Assembly (NCBI GenBank): GCA_020344215.1
Contig: CP070815.1
Location: 2,323,758 to 2,387,757, forward strand
Origin: Gemmatimonadota bacterium
Lineage (GTDB): Bacteria; Gemmatimonadota; Gemmatimonadetes; Palauibacterales; KS3-K002
Direction: 5' to 3'
Length of the DNA stretch: 64,000 bases
Shown piece by piece: positions 16,877 through 25,569 of the stretch (position 1 is its first letter; every line of letters begins with the position of its first letter). The position numbers and the translations under genes are program-made. Under the pieces are notes generated by a model, which made no database searches, was not told the DNA's origin, and saw only the letters and a program-made list of their open reading frames with translations.

Positions 16877-17937
16877 CGCTCGACACCGGGTCCCAGCGAG
16901 CTGATTATCGAGAGCAGCTCCCTTTCGGCGTCCTCTCTGACTTCAGGCTTACACATGAGCATGAAGCCGAGACCCCGATTGCGGTCCTTGGCTGAGGCAA
17001 CGAAGTAGACGTAGGGAGTACTCTGACCTTCTGCGGTAACCTCCCCGCTGTATTCCTGCATGAGGATCACGTCTCCAGCATCCGTCGTGATCTCGTAGGG
17101 TCCTCTGACACTGCGCATTGAAGGAACGGCGCTCTGTACGCCGACCCCGAGAGCCTCCAAGATCTCTTCGCGATTTCTCCCGAAGTCGTTCTTCTTCAGG
17201 CCCATGACGGCCACGGTGCCGATGTCCGCGTGCTCGATGGCAGCTATCGATGCCCCCTCCCCCCGCTCGACCGACCAGCCAGCCGGCACGGTGAGCGTCA
17301 GAAGGTCGTGCTCGAAGGTCGACGCGGCCTCCGCGACCGGCTCAGCTTCGGCGGCTGCTTCGATGTAGCCCACATCTGCGGCCACTAGTGCAGTGGCACC
17401 AGTCACCGGAGCGCCAGCGAGTCGGATGGAGTTGAACGTCTGCTTGAGCGACTCGCCATAACTGTCGTACCACTCCTCGTTCAAGGTCGTAATGTACATC
17501 ACGCCGATGCCAGTCCCCTCGATGGCGACGCCACCGATGTACGTTGTCAAGTCAACCCCATCTTGCTCGAACTTGATCTCCGACCAGCGTGCCGGATTAC
17601 CATTCACTTCTGTGTCAAACACCGTGCCGGACGGCGGGCGCGGGGTGGCGTCGGGAAGATACCCCATGGCACTTGCGAAGACCGACTCGCGATCGTCGAG
17701 TTCCTCCTGGCAGATGACAATGATTAGCGGTGCATTGGGCCTCGCAAACTGGTACAGCGTAGTTGCTACCTCGCTCTGGAGCTGCCAGCCTGGCGGCAGG
17801 TCGAGCGCGAAGCGGCCGTCGAGGTCCTCGTACGTGTTCTGCGCCCACGCCGAGGAGACCCCGACGAAGAGGACGGCCGCTGCGAGTTGAACGACGCTCG
17901 CGAGTCGGAAGCTGGGCGTTCGGCCGTGCAGATTCAT
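16873..17937 (-). CDS. Exported protein with two tandem copies of a DcrB/PsbP-like domain
   Basis: 354 aa from ATG 17937, chosen for its strong GGGAGGAAACG site and for the signal peptide that follows (ending SSAWAQ). Two similar domains follow: NTYEDLDGRFALDLPPGWQL... to SLKQTFNSIRLAG (about 28-180) and TFEHDLLTLTVPAGWSV... to the C-terminus (about 210-354), separated by an Ala/Glu-rich linker. The 'LPPGW/VPAGW' start with a long amphipathic beta-sheet pattern resembles DcrB/PsbP-fold lipoproteins. It is the first gene of a two-gene operon with the PQQ-like propeller. Function is unknown. Confidence 0.75.
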   Translation of the reverse strand: MNLHGRTPSFRLASVVQLAAAVLFVGVSSAWAQNTYEDLDGRFALDLPPGWQLQSEVATTLYQFARPNAPLIIVICQEELDDRESVFASAMGYLPDATPRPPSGTVFDTEVNGNPARWSEIKFEQDGVDLTTYIGGVAIEGTGIGVMYITTLNEEWYDSYGESLKQTFNSIRLAGAPVTGATALVAADVGYIEAAAEAEPVAEAASTFEHDLLTLTVPAGWSVERGEGASIAAIEHADIGTVAVMGLKKNDFGRNREEILEALGVGVQSAVPSMRSVRGPYEITTDAGDVILMQEYSGEVTAEGQSTPYVYFVASAKDRNRGLGFMLMCKPEVREDAERELLSIISSLGPGVER

Positions 17938-18561
17938 CGTTTCCTCCCGGTTCGAATGAGAGAATGGGTCATCCCTCCATAGAAATGCCTGCCGCTGGCG
18001 ACACTCCGCGGCGTGCAAGATCTACCGAGGTGGCGCGTGTCCGCAGGGCGTGTGCGGGGCCACCGTAGGTTGCGTTGGCTTGTAGGCGTAAGATGCCGAC
18101 GGCTGGGCGAGACTGCCGGCCAGCTTGGCGGGGAGCTGGTTGGCTGAGAGACTGCCACGGTTGAAGCCACTGGTCACCGCCGGCCAAGTCTGCATGGCAC
18201 TCGCACTCGGGCCCCAACCCAATGGGTGACATACTAGGCATTCGGTCACGGCGTGGCAACTGGTTATTAGTAGCCGGTCATCTCTGGCGTTCTGCAAGCG
18301 CTGGATCCCCGCCATCTGGCTCTTCGAACAGCCGGATGGGTTGTTCGTTCGGAGGGGCTGTTGAAGTGGGCGGGCCGCACCCGCGTGATACCAGCATCGA
18401 GGTCAGCTGATTCTCCCAAGGGAACGAGGCCTGTGGTCGAGCCGGGGCTACGGCCTGGCCGCTTGGGACGCCATGTCTGGCACGGACGCGGGCGAAGCCG
18501 CATCTTCCGGATGCCCAACCACACACCCTGCAAGGCTCGGACTACAAGCGTGGGAGGCATT
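17938..18561. other. 624-bp intergenic region with a stem-loop
   Basis: No convincing coding sequence on either strand. At 18029-18064 GGTGGC...GCCACC encloses CCGCA/TGCGG, giving a two-level hairpin. A CCAGCT/AGCTGG repeat lies near 18120. The interval separates the divergent promoters of the propeller operon and the YtcJ-type amidohydrolase and presumably carries both. Confidence 0.4.
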
Positions 18562-20286
18562 ATGGAGAAAACTGGACGTCCGTTTGGCTTCCGGCGCCGA
18601 GCGCTGGTCGGAGTACTGCTTGGCAGCGCGGTCGCCCTGACCGTCGGCTGCGCTGGCGAACCCGACGTAGCCGACCTCGTGCTCCGAGGTGGCAAGGTCG
18701 TCACGGTCGACGAGGCGAATCCGGAAGGCGAGGCGATCGCGGTGCGCGGTGACAGGATCCTCGCCGTCGGCAGCGACAGTGCGATTTCGGAATACATCGG
18801 CTCCGAGACCGAGGTCATCGATCTCGACGGGCAGCTCGCCGTCCCGGGCTTGATCGACAGTCACGGGCACTTTCTGGGCGTCGGCGACGCCAAGATGCAG
18901 CTCGATCTGATGCGCGTGGCGAACTGGGACGAGATCGTCTCGATGGTCGAGGCCGCCGCCGCCGAGGCGCAACCGGGAGAGCTCATCCGCGGGCGCGGCT
19001 GGCACCAGGAGAAGTGGGACAGGGTTCCGCCGGGCAACATTGACGGCCTGCCCACGCACCACACGTTGAGCGCAGTCTCGCCTGACAACCCGGTGATCCT
19101 CCGGCACGCGAGCGGCCACGCCTCATTCGCCAACGCGAAAGCGATGGAGATGGCCGGGATCACAAGCGACACTCCCGACCCTGCCGGCGGCGAGATCGTG
19201 CGTGATGCCGACGGGAACCCGATCGGCGCGTTCCGCGAGCGGGCGCAGGGTCTCTTGTCGGCGGCCGCCGAGGGCGCGACCGAACCCGACCCGCGGCGGC
19301 TGGCCGAGTTGGCGGCCGAGGAAGCGCTCTCCAAAGGCGTCACGACCTTTCACGATGCCGGTGTCGGTTTCGGCACGATTGACGTCTACAAGCAGATGGT
19401 CGACGACGGCGCCCTGGGTATCCGGTTGTGGGTGATGATCCGCCAGCCGAATGAGCGGCTCGCCGAACTCTTGCCCGAGTATCGTTTGGTCAACTACGGC
19501 GATCACCGTCTGACCGTGCGGGCGATAAAGGTCTCGGCCGACGGAGCACTCGGGCCGCACGGCGCCTGGCTGCTCGAGCCGTATTCCGACCTGCCGTCGA
19601 GCACGGGGTTGAACACCAGTCCGATGGAGGCGCTCCACGAGACCGCGCGGCTTGCCGTGGAGCACGACTTCCAGCTCTGCGTGCACGCGATCGGCGACCG
19701 CGCCAACCGCGAGGTCCTGGACGTCTACGAGGCCGCGTTCCAGGCGAACCCGGACCGTACGGGCCTACGCTGGCGCATCGAGCACGCTCAGCACCTCCAC
19801 CCCGACGACATCCCGCGCTTCGGCCAGCTCGGTGTGATTGCCGCGATGCAGGGCGTCCACTGCACCTCCGACGGCCCCTGGGTGATTCCGCGGCTGGGCG
19901 AGCAGCGCGCGCGCGAAGGCGCCTACGTCTGGCGGTCGCTGTGGGAGACGGGCGCGGTGGTCTCGAACGGCACCGACGCGCCGGTAGAAGATGTAGATCC
20001 GATCGCCAGTTACTACGCGACCGTGTCCCGGAAGATGAGCGACGGCAACGCGTTCTTCGCCGAGCAGCGCCTGACCCGGATGGAAGCGCTGCAGACCTAC
20101 ACGATCAAGGCCGCCTACGCTGGCTTCGAGGAGGAGACCAAGGGGTCGCTGACGCCGGGGAAGCTGGCGGACATCACGGTGCTATCGAAAGACATACTGA
20201 CGATCCCGGAGGACGAGATCCCGACGGCCGAGGTCGTCTACACGATCGTCGGTGGGGAGGTGATGTACAGTAAGGGAGACAGCTAA
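18562..20286 (+). CDS. YtcJ-type amidohydrolase lipoprotein
   Basis: 574 aa from ATG 18562 preceded by GGGAGG; an in-frame ATG at 18361 adds 67 non-conserved residues before the signal. Lipobox ALTVGC, then the amidohydrolase_3 pattern: LVLRGGKVVTVDEANPEG, VPGLIDSHGHFLGVGD (HxH), RGRGWHQEKW, KGVTTFHDAGVGFG, AIKVSADGALGPHGAWLLEP, VHAIGDRANREVLD, WRIEHAQHL and SNGTDAPVEDVDP. It ends with GSLTPGKLADITVLSKDIL. Family members hydrolyse N-acyl amides or related substrates with a mono- or dinuclear metal centre. The lipoprotein signal suggests action outside the cytoplasm. Confidence 0.9.
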   Translation: MEKTGRPFGFRRRALVGVLLGSAVALTVGCAGEPDVADLVLRGGKVVTVDEANPEGEAIAVRGDRILAVGSDSAISEYIGSETEVIDLDGQLAVPGLIDSHGHFLGVGDAKMQLDLMRVANWDEIVSMVEAAAAEAQPGELIRGRGWHQEKWDRVPPGNIDGLPTHHTLSAVSPDNPVILRHASGHASFANAKAMEMAGITSDTPDPAGGEIVRDADGNPIGAFRERAQGLLSAAAEGATEPDPRRLAELAAEEALSKGVTTFHDAGVGFGTIDVYKQMVDDGALGIRLWVMIRQPNERLAELLPEYRLVNYGDHRLTVRAIKVSADGALGPHGAWLLEPYSDLPSSTGLNTSPMEALHETARLAVEHDFQLCVHAIGDRANREVLDVYEAAFQANPDRTGLRWRIEHAQHLHPDDIPRFGQLGVIAAMQGVHCTSDGPWVIPRLGEQRAREGAYVWRSLWETGAVVSNGTDAPVEDVDPIASYYATVSRKMSDGNAFFAEQRLTRMEALQTYTIKAAYAGFEEETKGSLTPGKLADITVLSKDILTIPEDEIPTAEVVYTIVGGEVMYSKGDS

Positions 20287-20415
20287 GACGCATAGGCTCA
20301 AGGAGGGGTCCACGAGCCGGCGCAGGTTCAGGGTCGGCAAGTAAGCTGAGCTGAAAACAACGGTCGCCAGCTGGTCCGGGGTCATAAGGGCCTCGGCAAA
20401 AGGAGGTCGACTCCA

Positions 20416-21324
20416 ATGGGGACTACGGCGAGTTTTCAAGAGTACTGGGATGGACGCGTGAAGGCCGAGCTGCAGATCCGCGACCTAGGGCCGGAGGCGG
20501 CATCTCCACTCACAAACCCCGGCCGGGCCGTCGCGCTGATGAACCGGGCCTTCGAACTCTACTTCACAGCCATCAACAGCATAAGGCTCTGCCGCGACCC
20601 AAACCAGAAGCAGGGGATGCTCGCGGCTCTTCGCGACGCAGCCACCTCCGGTTCGGGCCTAGGGGTGTCAGACCTCCGAGAGAGCTTTGAGCACATGGAT
20701 CCAGGCGGAGGTTGGCTCGACGACAACGTAGCCGAGTACAGTGGCGGACCGCGAAAGACTTTCGGTTACTCCGTGCGGGCTGCTGAGGGTCCCGTAAACT
20801 TCTTGAAGGCGGCGGATGAGGCTGCAGGGGAGCTTCTCGACGTCGTCGAGCAGTTCACCAACATATCGGCGACCGTTGCCGATGTGATCCGCCAAAGCGG
20901 TCGTGGTCAAAGCAACTGGACGCGCCTGGGCTCCGCCGCCAATCAGGTAAGCAGTTGGAGTGGACGCGTTGGAAATCTCCTGTGGCTGGCACCTAATATC
21001 GAGGCCCGTGTGGGGGGCAATGTCGGCCGGATCAGCAGTTTTTCGTCAGTTGTTAACGACGTTCATTCGAGTTTGACTACCCTCGTCCGGCTGCGGAGTT
21101 GGCCGGCTCGAACGTCACCCGAGCATGCAAACGCGATGGCGGCCATGCAGCTAATCGCGAGCAGGCTCCCGATTCTCGGGCAGGTCTACGGGAAGGCGTT
21201 GGAGATCCTGCCTGACCTGGTTGCCAACTATCGCCTCCGAATTGAGCAAAGAGCTAGAGAAGCTAATCAGGCGTGGGAAGCGGGCGGTTGGAGACAGCAG
21301 CAACGTGGTCTTCAACCACGCTAG
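20416..21324 (+). CDS. Uncharacterised 302-aa helical protein
   Basis: A clear gene: AAGGAGGTC lies at 20399-20407, 8 nt before ATG, and the composition is protein-like throughout. I do not recognise the family. It has no signal peptide, no membrane helix and no Cys/His metal motif. It looks largely alpha-helical, with NPGRAVALMNRAFELYF near residue 34, Ser/Gly-rich turns around 105-125 and 185-205, and a polar C-terminus (AREANQAWEAGGWRQQQRG). Codon use includes more rare triplets (CTA, AGA, ATA) than the neighbours, which hints at horizontal acquisition. It stands alone between the YtcJ-type hydrolase and the lipocalin. Confidence 0.75.
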   Translation: MGTTASFQEYWDGRVKAELQIRDLGPEAASPLTNPGRAVALMNRAFELYFTAINSIRLCRDPNQKQGMLAALRDAATSGSGLGVSDLRESFEHMDPGGGWLDDNVAEYSGGPRKTFGYSVRAAEGPVNFLKAADEAAGELLDVVEQFTNISATVADVIRQSGRGQSNWTRLGSAANQVSSWSGRVGNLLWLAPNIEARVGGNVGRISSFSSVVNDVHSSLTTLVRLRSWPARTSPEHANAMAAMQLIASRLPILGQVYGKALEILPDLVANYRLRIEQRAREANQAWEAGGWRQQQRGLQPR

Positions 21325-21451
21325 CGTGGAGCACTAGGTCGCTCGGTGCCCAGCTTGTCCGAAGCGCCGAGCTACGCCTGAAGGGCAGACGCGACGCACC
21401 GAGGAGTTCTCAAAGTGAGGGCAGTGGGGCTAACCGAAAGGCGGCTGACAG

Positions 21452-22021
21452 ATGGATTCGAATAGACTCACGCTCGTACGTGGCGTCGCGCTGGCTGCGG
21501 CTGTGCTCGCTCTCGCGACAGCCCATGGTCAAGAACTAGGCCCGCCAGCCACGGTCGAGCGAGTCGAGCTCGAGCGCTACGTGGGACTCTGGTACGAGAT
21601 CGCCAGAATACCCAACAGCTTCCAGGACCAATGCGCCCGGGACGTTACGGCGGAGTACGCACTGCGCGATGACGGCAGGCTCGACGTGATCAACCGCTGT
21701 GTCAAGAGCGACGGCAGAGTCGATGAGGCGAAAGGCCTCGCCCGCATCGAGGACCGTGAGTCGAACTCCAAGCTCAAGGTGAGCTTCTTCAGCATCCTCG
21801 GCTGGCGACCGGTCTGGGGCGACTACTGGATCATCGGATTGGGCGACGATTACGAGTACGCCGTTGTCGGCTCACCCGACCGCAAGTACGGCTGGATCTT
21901 GAGCCGCGAGCGCGAGCTGGACGCGGTAGTGCTGGAGCGGATCTTCGCGACGCTAGGCGAGCGAGGGTACGAACCGGACGGCTTCCAGATGACCGCTCAA
22001 GAGACGCCGCCCGGGGGTTGA
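21452..22021 (+). CDS. blc: Blc-type bacterial lipocalin
   Basis: 189 aa with a signal peptide (cleaved near AHGQ). The lipocalin signature GLWYEIARIPNSFQ (structurally conserved region 1), the strand WGDYWIIGLGDDYEYAVVG and the SPDRKYGWILSRE motif closely match outer-membrane Blc/apolipoprotein-D-like proteins that bind fatty acids or lysophospholipids. Blc is usually a lipoprotein; this one has no lipobox Cys, so it is probably soluble in the periplasm. It is monocistronic and ends 22 nt from a convergent propeller gene. Confidence 0.92.
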   Translation: MDSNRLTLVRGVALAAAVLALATAHGQELGPPATVERVELERYVGLWYEIARIPNSFQDQCARDVTAEYALRDDGRLDVINRCVKSDGRVDEAKGLARIEDRESNSKLKVSFFSILGWRPVWGDYWIIGLGDDYEYAVVGSPDRKYGWILSRERELDAVVLERIFATLGERGYEPDGFQMTAQETPPGG

Positions 22022-22031
22022 CGCCGTCCCG

Positions 22032-22056
22032 GCGCCGCGGGGATCACTCGCGGCGC
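22032..22056. terminator. Hairpin between convergent genes
   Basis: GCGCCGCG (22032-22039) and CGCGGCGC (22049-22056) form a perfect 8-bp stem with a 9-nt loop, directly after the lipocalin stop and overlapping the last codons of the opposite gene. It probably stops transcripts from both sides. There is no strong U-tract. Confidence 0.55.
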
Positions 22057-22970
22057 TTCCCCACCAGAGCGATGCGATCCCCGCGGGCAGACACCGCGAC
22101 GCGAGTTATCCCGCGTACGCCGAACGCGGACAGGTCGGCGACCACCTCCCACTCGCGGCCCTCCGCCCAACGGTACAACTTCGAGTCATCTCCCATGACG
22201 ATGGACCCGTCGGGGGACCAGGCGTAATCCTCGCGACCAGGCAGCGTGGGTGTGATGGTCGTGACCGACCTGGTGTCCAGATCGACGGCTTTGATCAGCC
22301 ACTCGTCACTACTCACCTTGTGAACGAAGCTGATAGCCCGCAGCCCCGGAACCCGGTGGAGCGAGCGTCCGATGTTCTCCGCGACGATCCACGTTTCACC
22401 CGAGCTGACGTCGGCCAGCTGCAGCGTCGACGGCCTGATCGAATCGCCCAAGACGAACGCGGCGACGGTGTTCTCGTCACCCCAGGCGTGGTACCCCACT
22501 GGACTCAGCGCGTCGAGCAGCCCACCGCGATCGCTTCCGTCCAGGCCGAAGTGCCACAGCTGTTGCCGCGCCGCGTCCTCGTGAATGGTGGAGAATTCCG
22601 TGCCGCTGGGCATCACCGTGGGTGAGTACTCGCTGGCCATCGGCGTGTGCGTGACCTGGGTGACCGTGCCGGTCGCGACGTCGTATTGGTAGATGTCGGT
22701 TTGGGAGGTGTCGCGCGCCGACGTGTAGAGGAGTGCTGTACCGTCGGGCGTGAAGAACGGCTGGTTGTCGTAACCATCGCGGTCGGTGATGTTGATGACA
22801 TCGGCGACCTGCCAGCGATCGGCGGCCCGCTGCAGGGTGCCTAGGAAGATGTCGCTGGAGGGAGCGGTCGCGGCGGTTGGGGTGTAGTCGCTCGGCACAT
22901 CCCCACACGCCGCCGCGGCGAGTGCTACTAACAGGACGGCCGCCGAAGTACGCCCGACGATATTGTACAT
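22044..22970 (-). CDS. TolB-like beta-propeller lipoprotein
   Basis: 308 aa. Lipoprotein signal (VALAAAAC, Cys22), then propeller blades with PD40-type motifs: DNQPFFTPDGTALLYTSARD, DIYQYDVATGTVTQVTHTPM, EYSPTVMPSGTEF and DYAWSPDGSIVMGDDSKLY. GAGGG lies just upstream of ATG 22970. No catalytic domain is present, so it is likely a binding or scaffolding protein on the outer face of a membrane. It is divergent from the eight-haem cytochrome, with start codons 131 bp apart. Confidence 0.85.
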   Translation of the reverse strand: MYNIVGRTSAAVLLVALAAAACGDVPSDYTPTAATAPSSDIFLGTLQRAADRWQVADVINITDRDGYDNQPFFTPDGTALLYTSARDTSQTDIYQYDVATGTVTQVTHTPMASEYSPTVMPSGTEFSTIHEDAARQQLWHFGLDGSDRGGLLDALSPVGYHAWGDENTVAAFVLGDSIRPSTLQLADVSSGETWIVAENIGRSLHRVPGLRAISFVHKVSSDEWLIKAVDLDTRSVTTITPTLPGREDYAWSPDGSIVMGDDSKLYRWAEGREWEVVADLSAFGVRGITRVAVSARGDRIALVGKRRE

Positions 22971-23101
22971 TTTCCCTCACTTGTGGCGGGGTTGATGCGC
23001 CGGAACCGGTCCCGCACATTTACGACGATCTCGGTCCTCACGCCACCGCCCAGCCATCGATGCGCGCAGCAACAGGTCCTTCCAGCTTTGGAGGTGGTCT
23101 C

Positions 23102-24463
23102 ATGTCTGCAGCGAGTTGTCTCCGTGGCTTCAGCGCCTGCATCTTGGCTCCAGCCCTATGTTGCCTGGTGAGTATGCTGGTCGCGTGCCGTGGCGGAGAA
23201 CCGCCCGCAGCCTTCTCGATCAGGGCGGCGACCTTCCCCGACACCGTCAAGCTCATGTGGCCGGCGCAGGCGAACGTCGATTCGTTCCGCGCCGAGCTGA
23301 CGGGGGACCGGACGCTGACCCGGTGGGTGGCGGGTGACGCCACGATGGCCGTCTTCACGAGCGAAGACGGCGTTGAGGAGGGCGCCAGCTACGTGGCGGC
23401 GGTGTACGCTGTGAACCGCGCCGGCGAAACGCCGAGCGCCGAGTCGCCGAGCTTGACTGCCAACGGCTTCCCCTGGGACGAGTGGTACTATACGAGCCTG
23501 CACGCTACGGGGCAGGGATTGCAGACGTTCTACAGCGCGAGCCACAACGGCCTCGAGCAGTTCGCGAACGTCCCCTATGCGGAGCTGGCGTGCAAGAACT
23601 GTCACGAGCCGAGCCTGACGGGCGGCTGCGCCAGCTGCCACGACACGCCCGACCCCGGCCCTGGCGCGCAGGTCGATGACGGTGTGGCCGAGGGCCAGGC
23701 GTGCGCCGGGTGCCACGGCCGGCAGGCGAGCGAAGCCGCGGCAGGCTTGAGCGACGTGCACCGCGACGCGGGCATGTCGTGCATGGACTGTCATACCTTG
23801 GAAGACGTCATGGGTGACGGTCACAGCTACAGCTCGCTGCTCGAGGATGGTGCTATCCATGTGGAGTGCCAGAACTGCCACACGAGCGTTGCGGGCAACC
23901 GGTATCACGACTGGCACACGAGCGCCGTGGACTGTAGCACGTGCCACATGCAGGGCATGATCACCTGCTACAACTGCCACTATCAGTCGGCCCTCCCCGA
24001 GGGAGCGTCACAACTGTTGAAGCAGGTGACGAACTGGATCTTCCTGGTGAACCGGGACGGGAAGGTGCACCCGGCGAACATGCACTCGCTGATTTATGAG
24101 GGTAACAAGCTCCTCATCATCGCGCCGGGTTATGGGCATACGATCGCCAGAAACGCGGTCGCGGGATGTGACGATTGTCACGCGAGCGCGCATATCCTCG
24201 ATCTCGACGACGACAGCGTGCTGGTCGCAGCCGGGTTCGACGGTGCGGGCGACGTGAACACGGCAGAGGGACTCATCCCCGTACCGTTCAACTATGAGAC
24301 GGCGCTCGTCTTCGATTTCCTCGTGTACGACGCGGACAGCGAGACGTGGTCGTTGCTGGCGCGCGGACAGGATGCGACCCAGTTCATGTTCGCCGAGCCC
24401 TTGAGCGACGAGCAGCTTCGGCAGCTCAAGCAGCCGACGGCCGAGCTGGTCGGCGGCAGTTAG
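23102..24463 (+). CDS. Eight-haem c-type cytochrome lipoprotein with an FN3-like domain
   Basis: 453 aa from ATG 23102, with GGAGGT 6 nt upstream. Lipobox LVAC places the acyl-Cys at 29. Residues ~38-120 look like a fibronectin-III-type sandwich (TVKLMWPAQANVDSFRAEL, VAAVYAVNRAGETPSAES). Eight CxxCH haem sites follow at residues 164, 176, 201, 227, 256, 278, 289 and 356, with additional His residues between them as candidate distal ligands. Such proteins carry electrons across the periplasm or at the cell surface. No NrfA- or Hao-type catalytic motif (CxxCK) is present. It is transcribed alone and is convergent with the GMP synthetase subunit. Confidence 0.9.
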   Translation: MSAASCLRGFSACILAPALCCLVSMLVACRGGEPPAAFSIRAATFPDTVKLMWPAQANVDSFRAELTGDRTLTRWVAGDATMAVFTSEDGVEEGASYVAAVYAVNRAGETPSAESPSLTANGFPWDEWYYTSLHATGQGLQTFYSASHNGLEQFANVPYAELACKNCHEPSLTGGCASCHDTPDPGPGAQVDDGVAEGQACAGCHGRQASEAAAGLSDVHRDAGMSCMDCHTLEDVMGDGHSYSSLLEDGAIHVECQNCHTSVAGNRYHDWHTSAVDCSTCHMQGMITCYNCHYQSALPEGASQLLKQVTNWIFLVNRDGKVHPANMHSLIYEGNKLLIIAPGYGHTIARNAVAGCDDCHASAHILDLDDDSVLVAAGFDGAGDVNTAEGLIPVPFNYETALVFDFLVYDADSETWSLLARGQDATQFMFAEPLSDEQLRQLKQPTAELVGGS

Positions 24464-24471
24464 GGCTGCGC

Positions 24472-25434
24472 CTAGATGGCCTCCATGGTCGAAGGCGGCT
24501 TGGTCGCCAGGTTGTAAGTCACACTCACCACGCCGGGGACCTCGGCCACGAGCCGGTCGGCCAGCCGGCGCAGCGTGCGCCACGGCAGCTCGGTCGGCGC
24601 GCCTTCACGGGCATCGACGCTGTCCCAGCAGCGTAGCTCGAGCTGCAGGCCGAAGTCCCGTCTGCCCTCGCGCATGCCGGTGACCCTGTCCTCGTGGAGG
24701 ATGGCGAGCTTAAGGAAGGCGTCCACATCGGCGAGCTCCTCCTCAGTGATCGCGTTGGCGATCCGCACCGTCTCGATGCGCTCCGGTGTCACCTCGCCGA
24801 TCACGCGCGCGGCGAGCGCGGGGCCGGGGAAGGGCATGCGGTTCCAGACCGACTCGGGTAGCCCGAGCGCGTCGGCGACCCGGCGAACGCCGTCCTTACG
24901 GATCTGGACGAGCGGCTCGATGATCTTGTAGCCGAAGGCCTGTTCGGGGTCGATCCCCAGTTGCTCGAACACGTTGTGCTGGCGCTTGATGCCGGCCACG
25001 GTCTCGTCCACATCCGTCAAGATCGTGCCCTGCAGGAGGAATCGCGCGTCGCTCTCACGGACGAGCCGGCCGAAGACGTCGCGGTAGAAGGTCTGGGTCA
25101 CCGCCTCCCGCTTCTCTTCCGGGTCGGTGATCCCCTGGAGCGCGGGGAAGAACTCCTCCCGCGCATCGATGATCTCGACGTGGACGCCGAACTCGCGGAA
25201 CAGCGAGGCCACCTGCTCCGGCTCGTCGCGGCGCATGAGCCCGTTCTCGATGAAGTAGGTGGTCAGCCGATCGCCGAGCGCACGGTGTCCGAGTAGGGTC
25301 ACTGCAGACGAATCGACACCGCCGGACAGGGCGTTGATCGCCTTGCCATCGCCGACGGCTGCGGAGATCTCCTCGACCTTCTCACGGATGAACGCCTCGG
25401 GCTTCAGGTCCTCGATCCTGATCTCCTTGACCAT
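24472..25434 (-). CDS. guaA: GMP synthase ATP-pyrophosphatase subunit (stand-alone GuaA C-terminal half)
   Basis: 320 aa. The PP-loop SGGVDSS is at 37-43, followed by the GMPS features FIENGLMRRDE, LLQGTILTDV, IKRQHNV and EPLVQIRKDGVRRVADALGLP, and it ends in the dimerisation tail VTYNLATKPPSTMEAI. It aminates XMP using ATP and ammonia. Most bacterial GuaA proteins are ~510-525 aa with a fused glutaminase. Here the glutaminase is missing, as in split archaeal-type enzymes, and no class-I amidotransferase gene lies nearby. GGAGAGG precedes ATG. It is either one half of a split enzyme, or a paralogue using free ammonia. Confidence 0.9.
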   Translation of the reverse strand: MVKEIRIEDLKPEAFIREKVEEISAAVGDGKAINALSGGVDSSAVTLLGHRALGDRLTTYFIENGLMRRDEPEQVASLFREFGVHVEIIDAREEFFPALQGITDPEEKREAVTQTFYRDVFGRLVRESDARFLLQGTILTDVDETVAGIKRQHNVFEQLGIDPEQAFGYKIIEPLVQIRKDGVRRVADALGLPESVWNRMPFPGPALAARVIGEVTPERIETVRIANAITEEELADVDAFLKLAILHEDRVTGMREGRRDFGLQLELRCWDSVDAREGAPTELPWRTLRRLADRLVAEVPGVVSVTYNLATKPPSTMEAI

Positions 25435-25569
25435 CGGTTCCTCTCCTCGGTTGAGAACGGGGGCGCGTTACAGGAGTCCGGCCTTGCGAAACAGACGAGC
25501 GTTCGAGCGCGACCTGTGCGAAAGCTCCCGCCATGATCGGCCACGGGAAGCCGCCTGTCAATCGGGTTG

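Noticed and set aside
18267..18818. 183-codon minus-strand frame upstream of the YtcJ-type hydrolase
   Set aside because: Ser/Arg/Pro-rich composition, overlap with the conserved plus-strand gene and no ribosome site.
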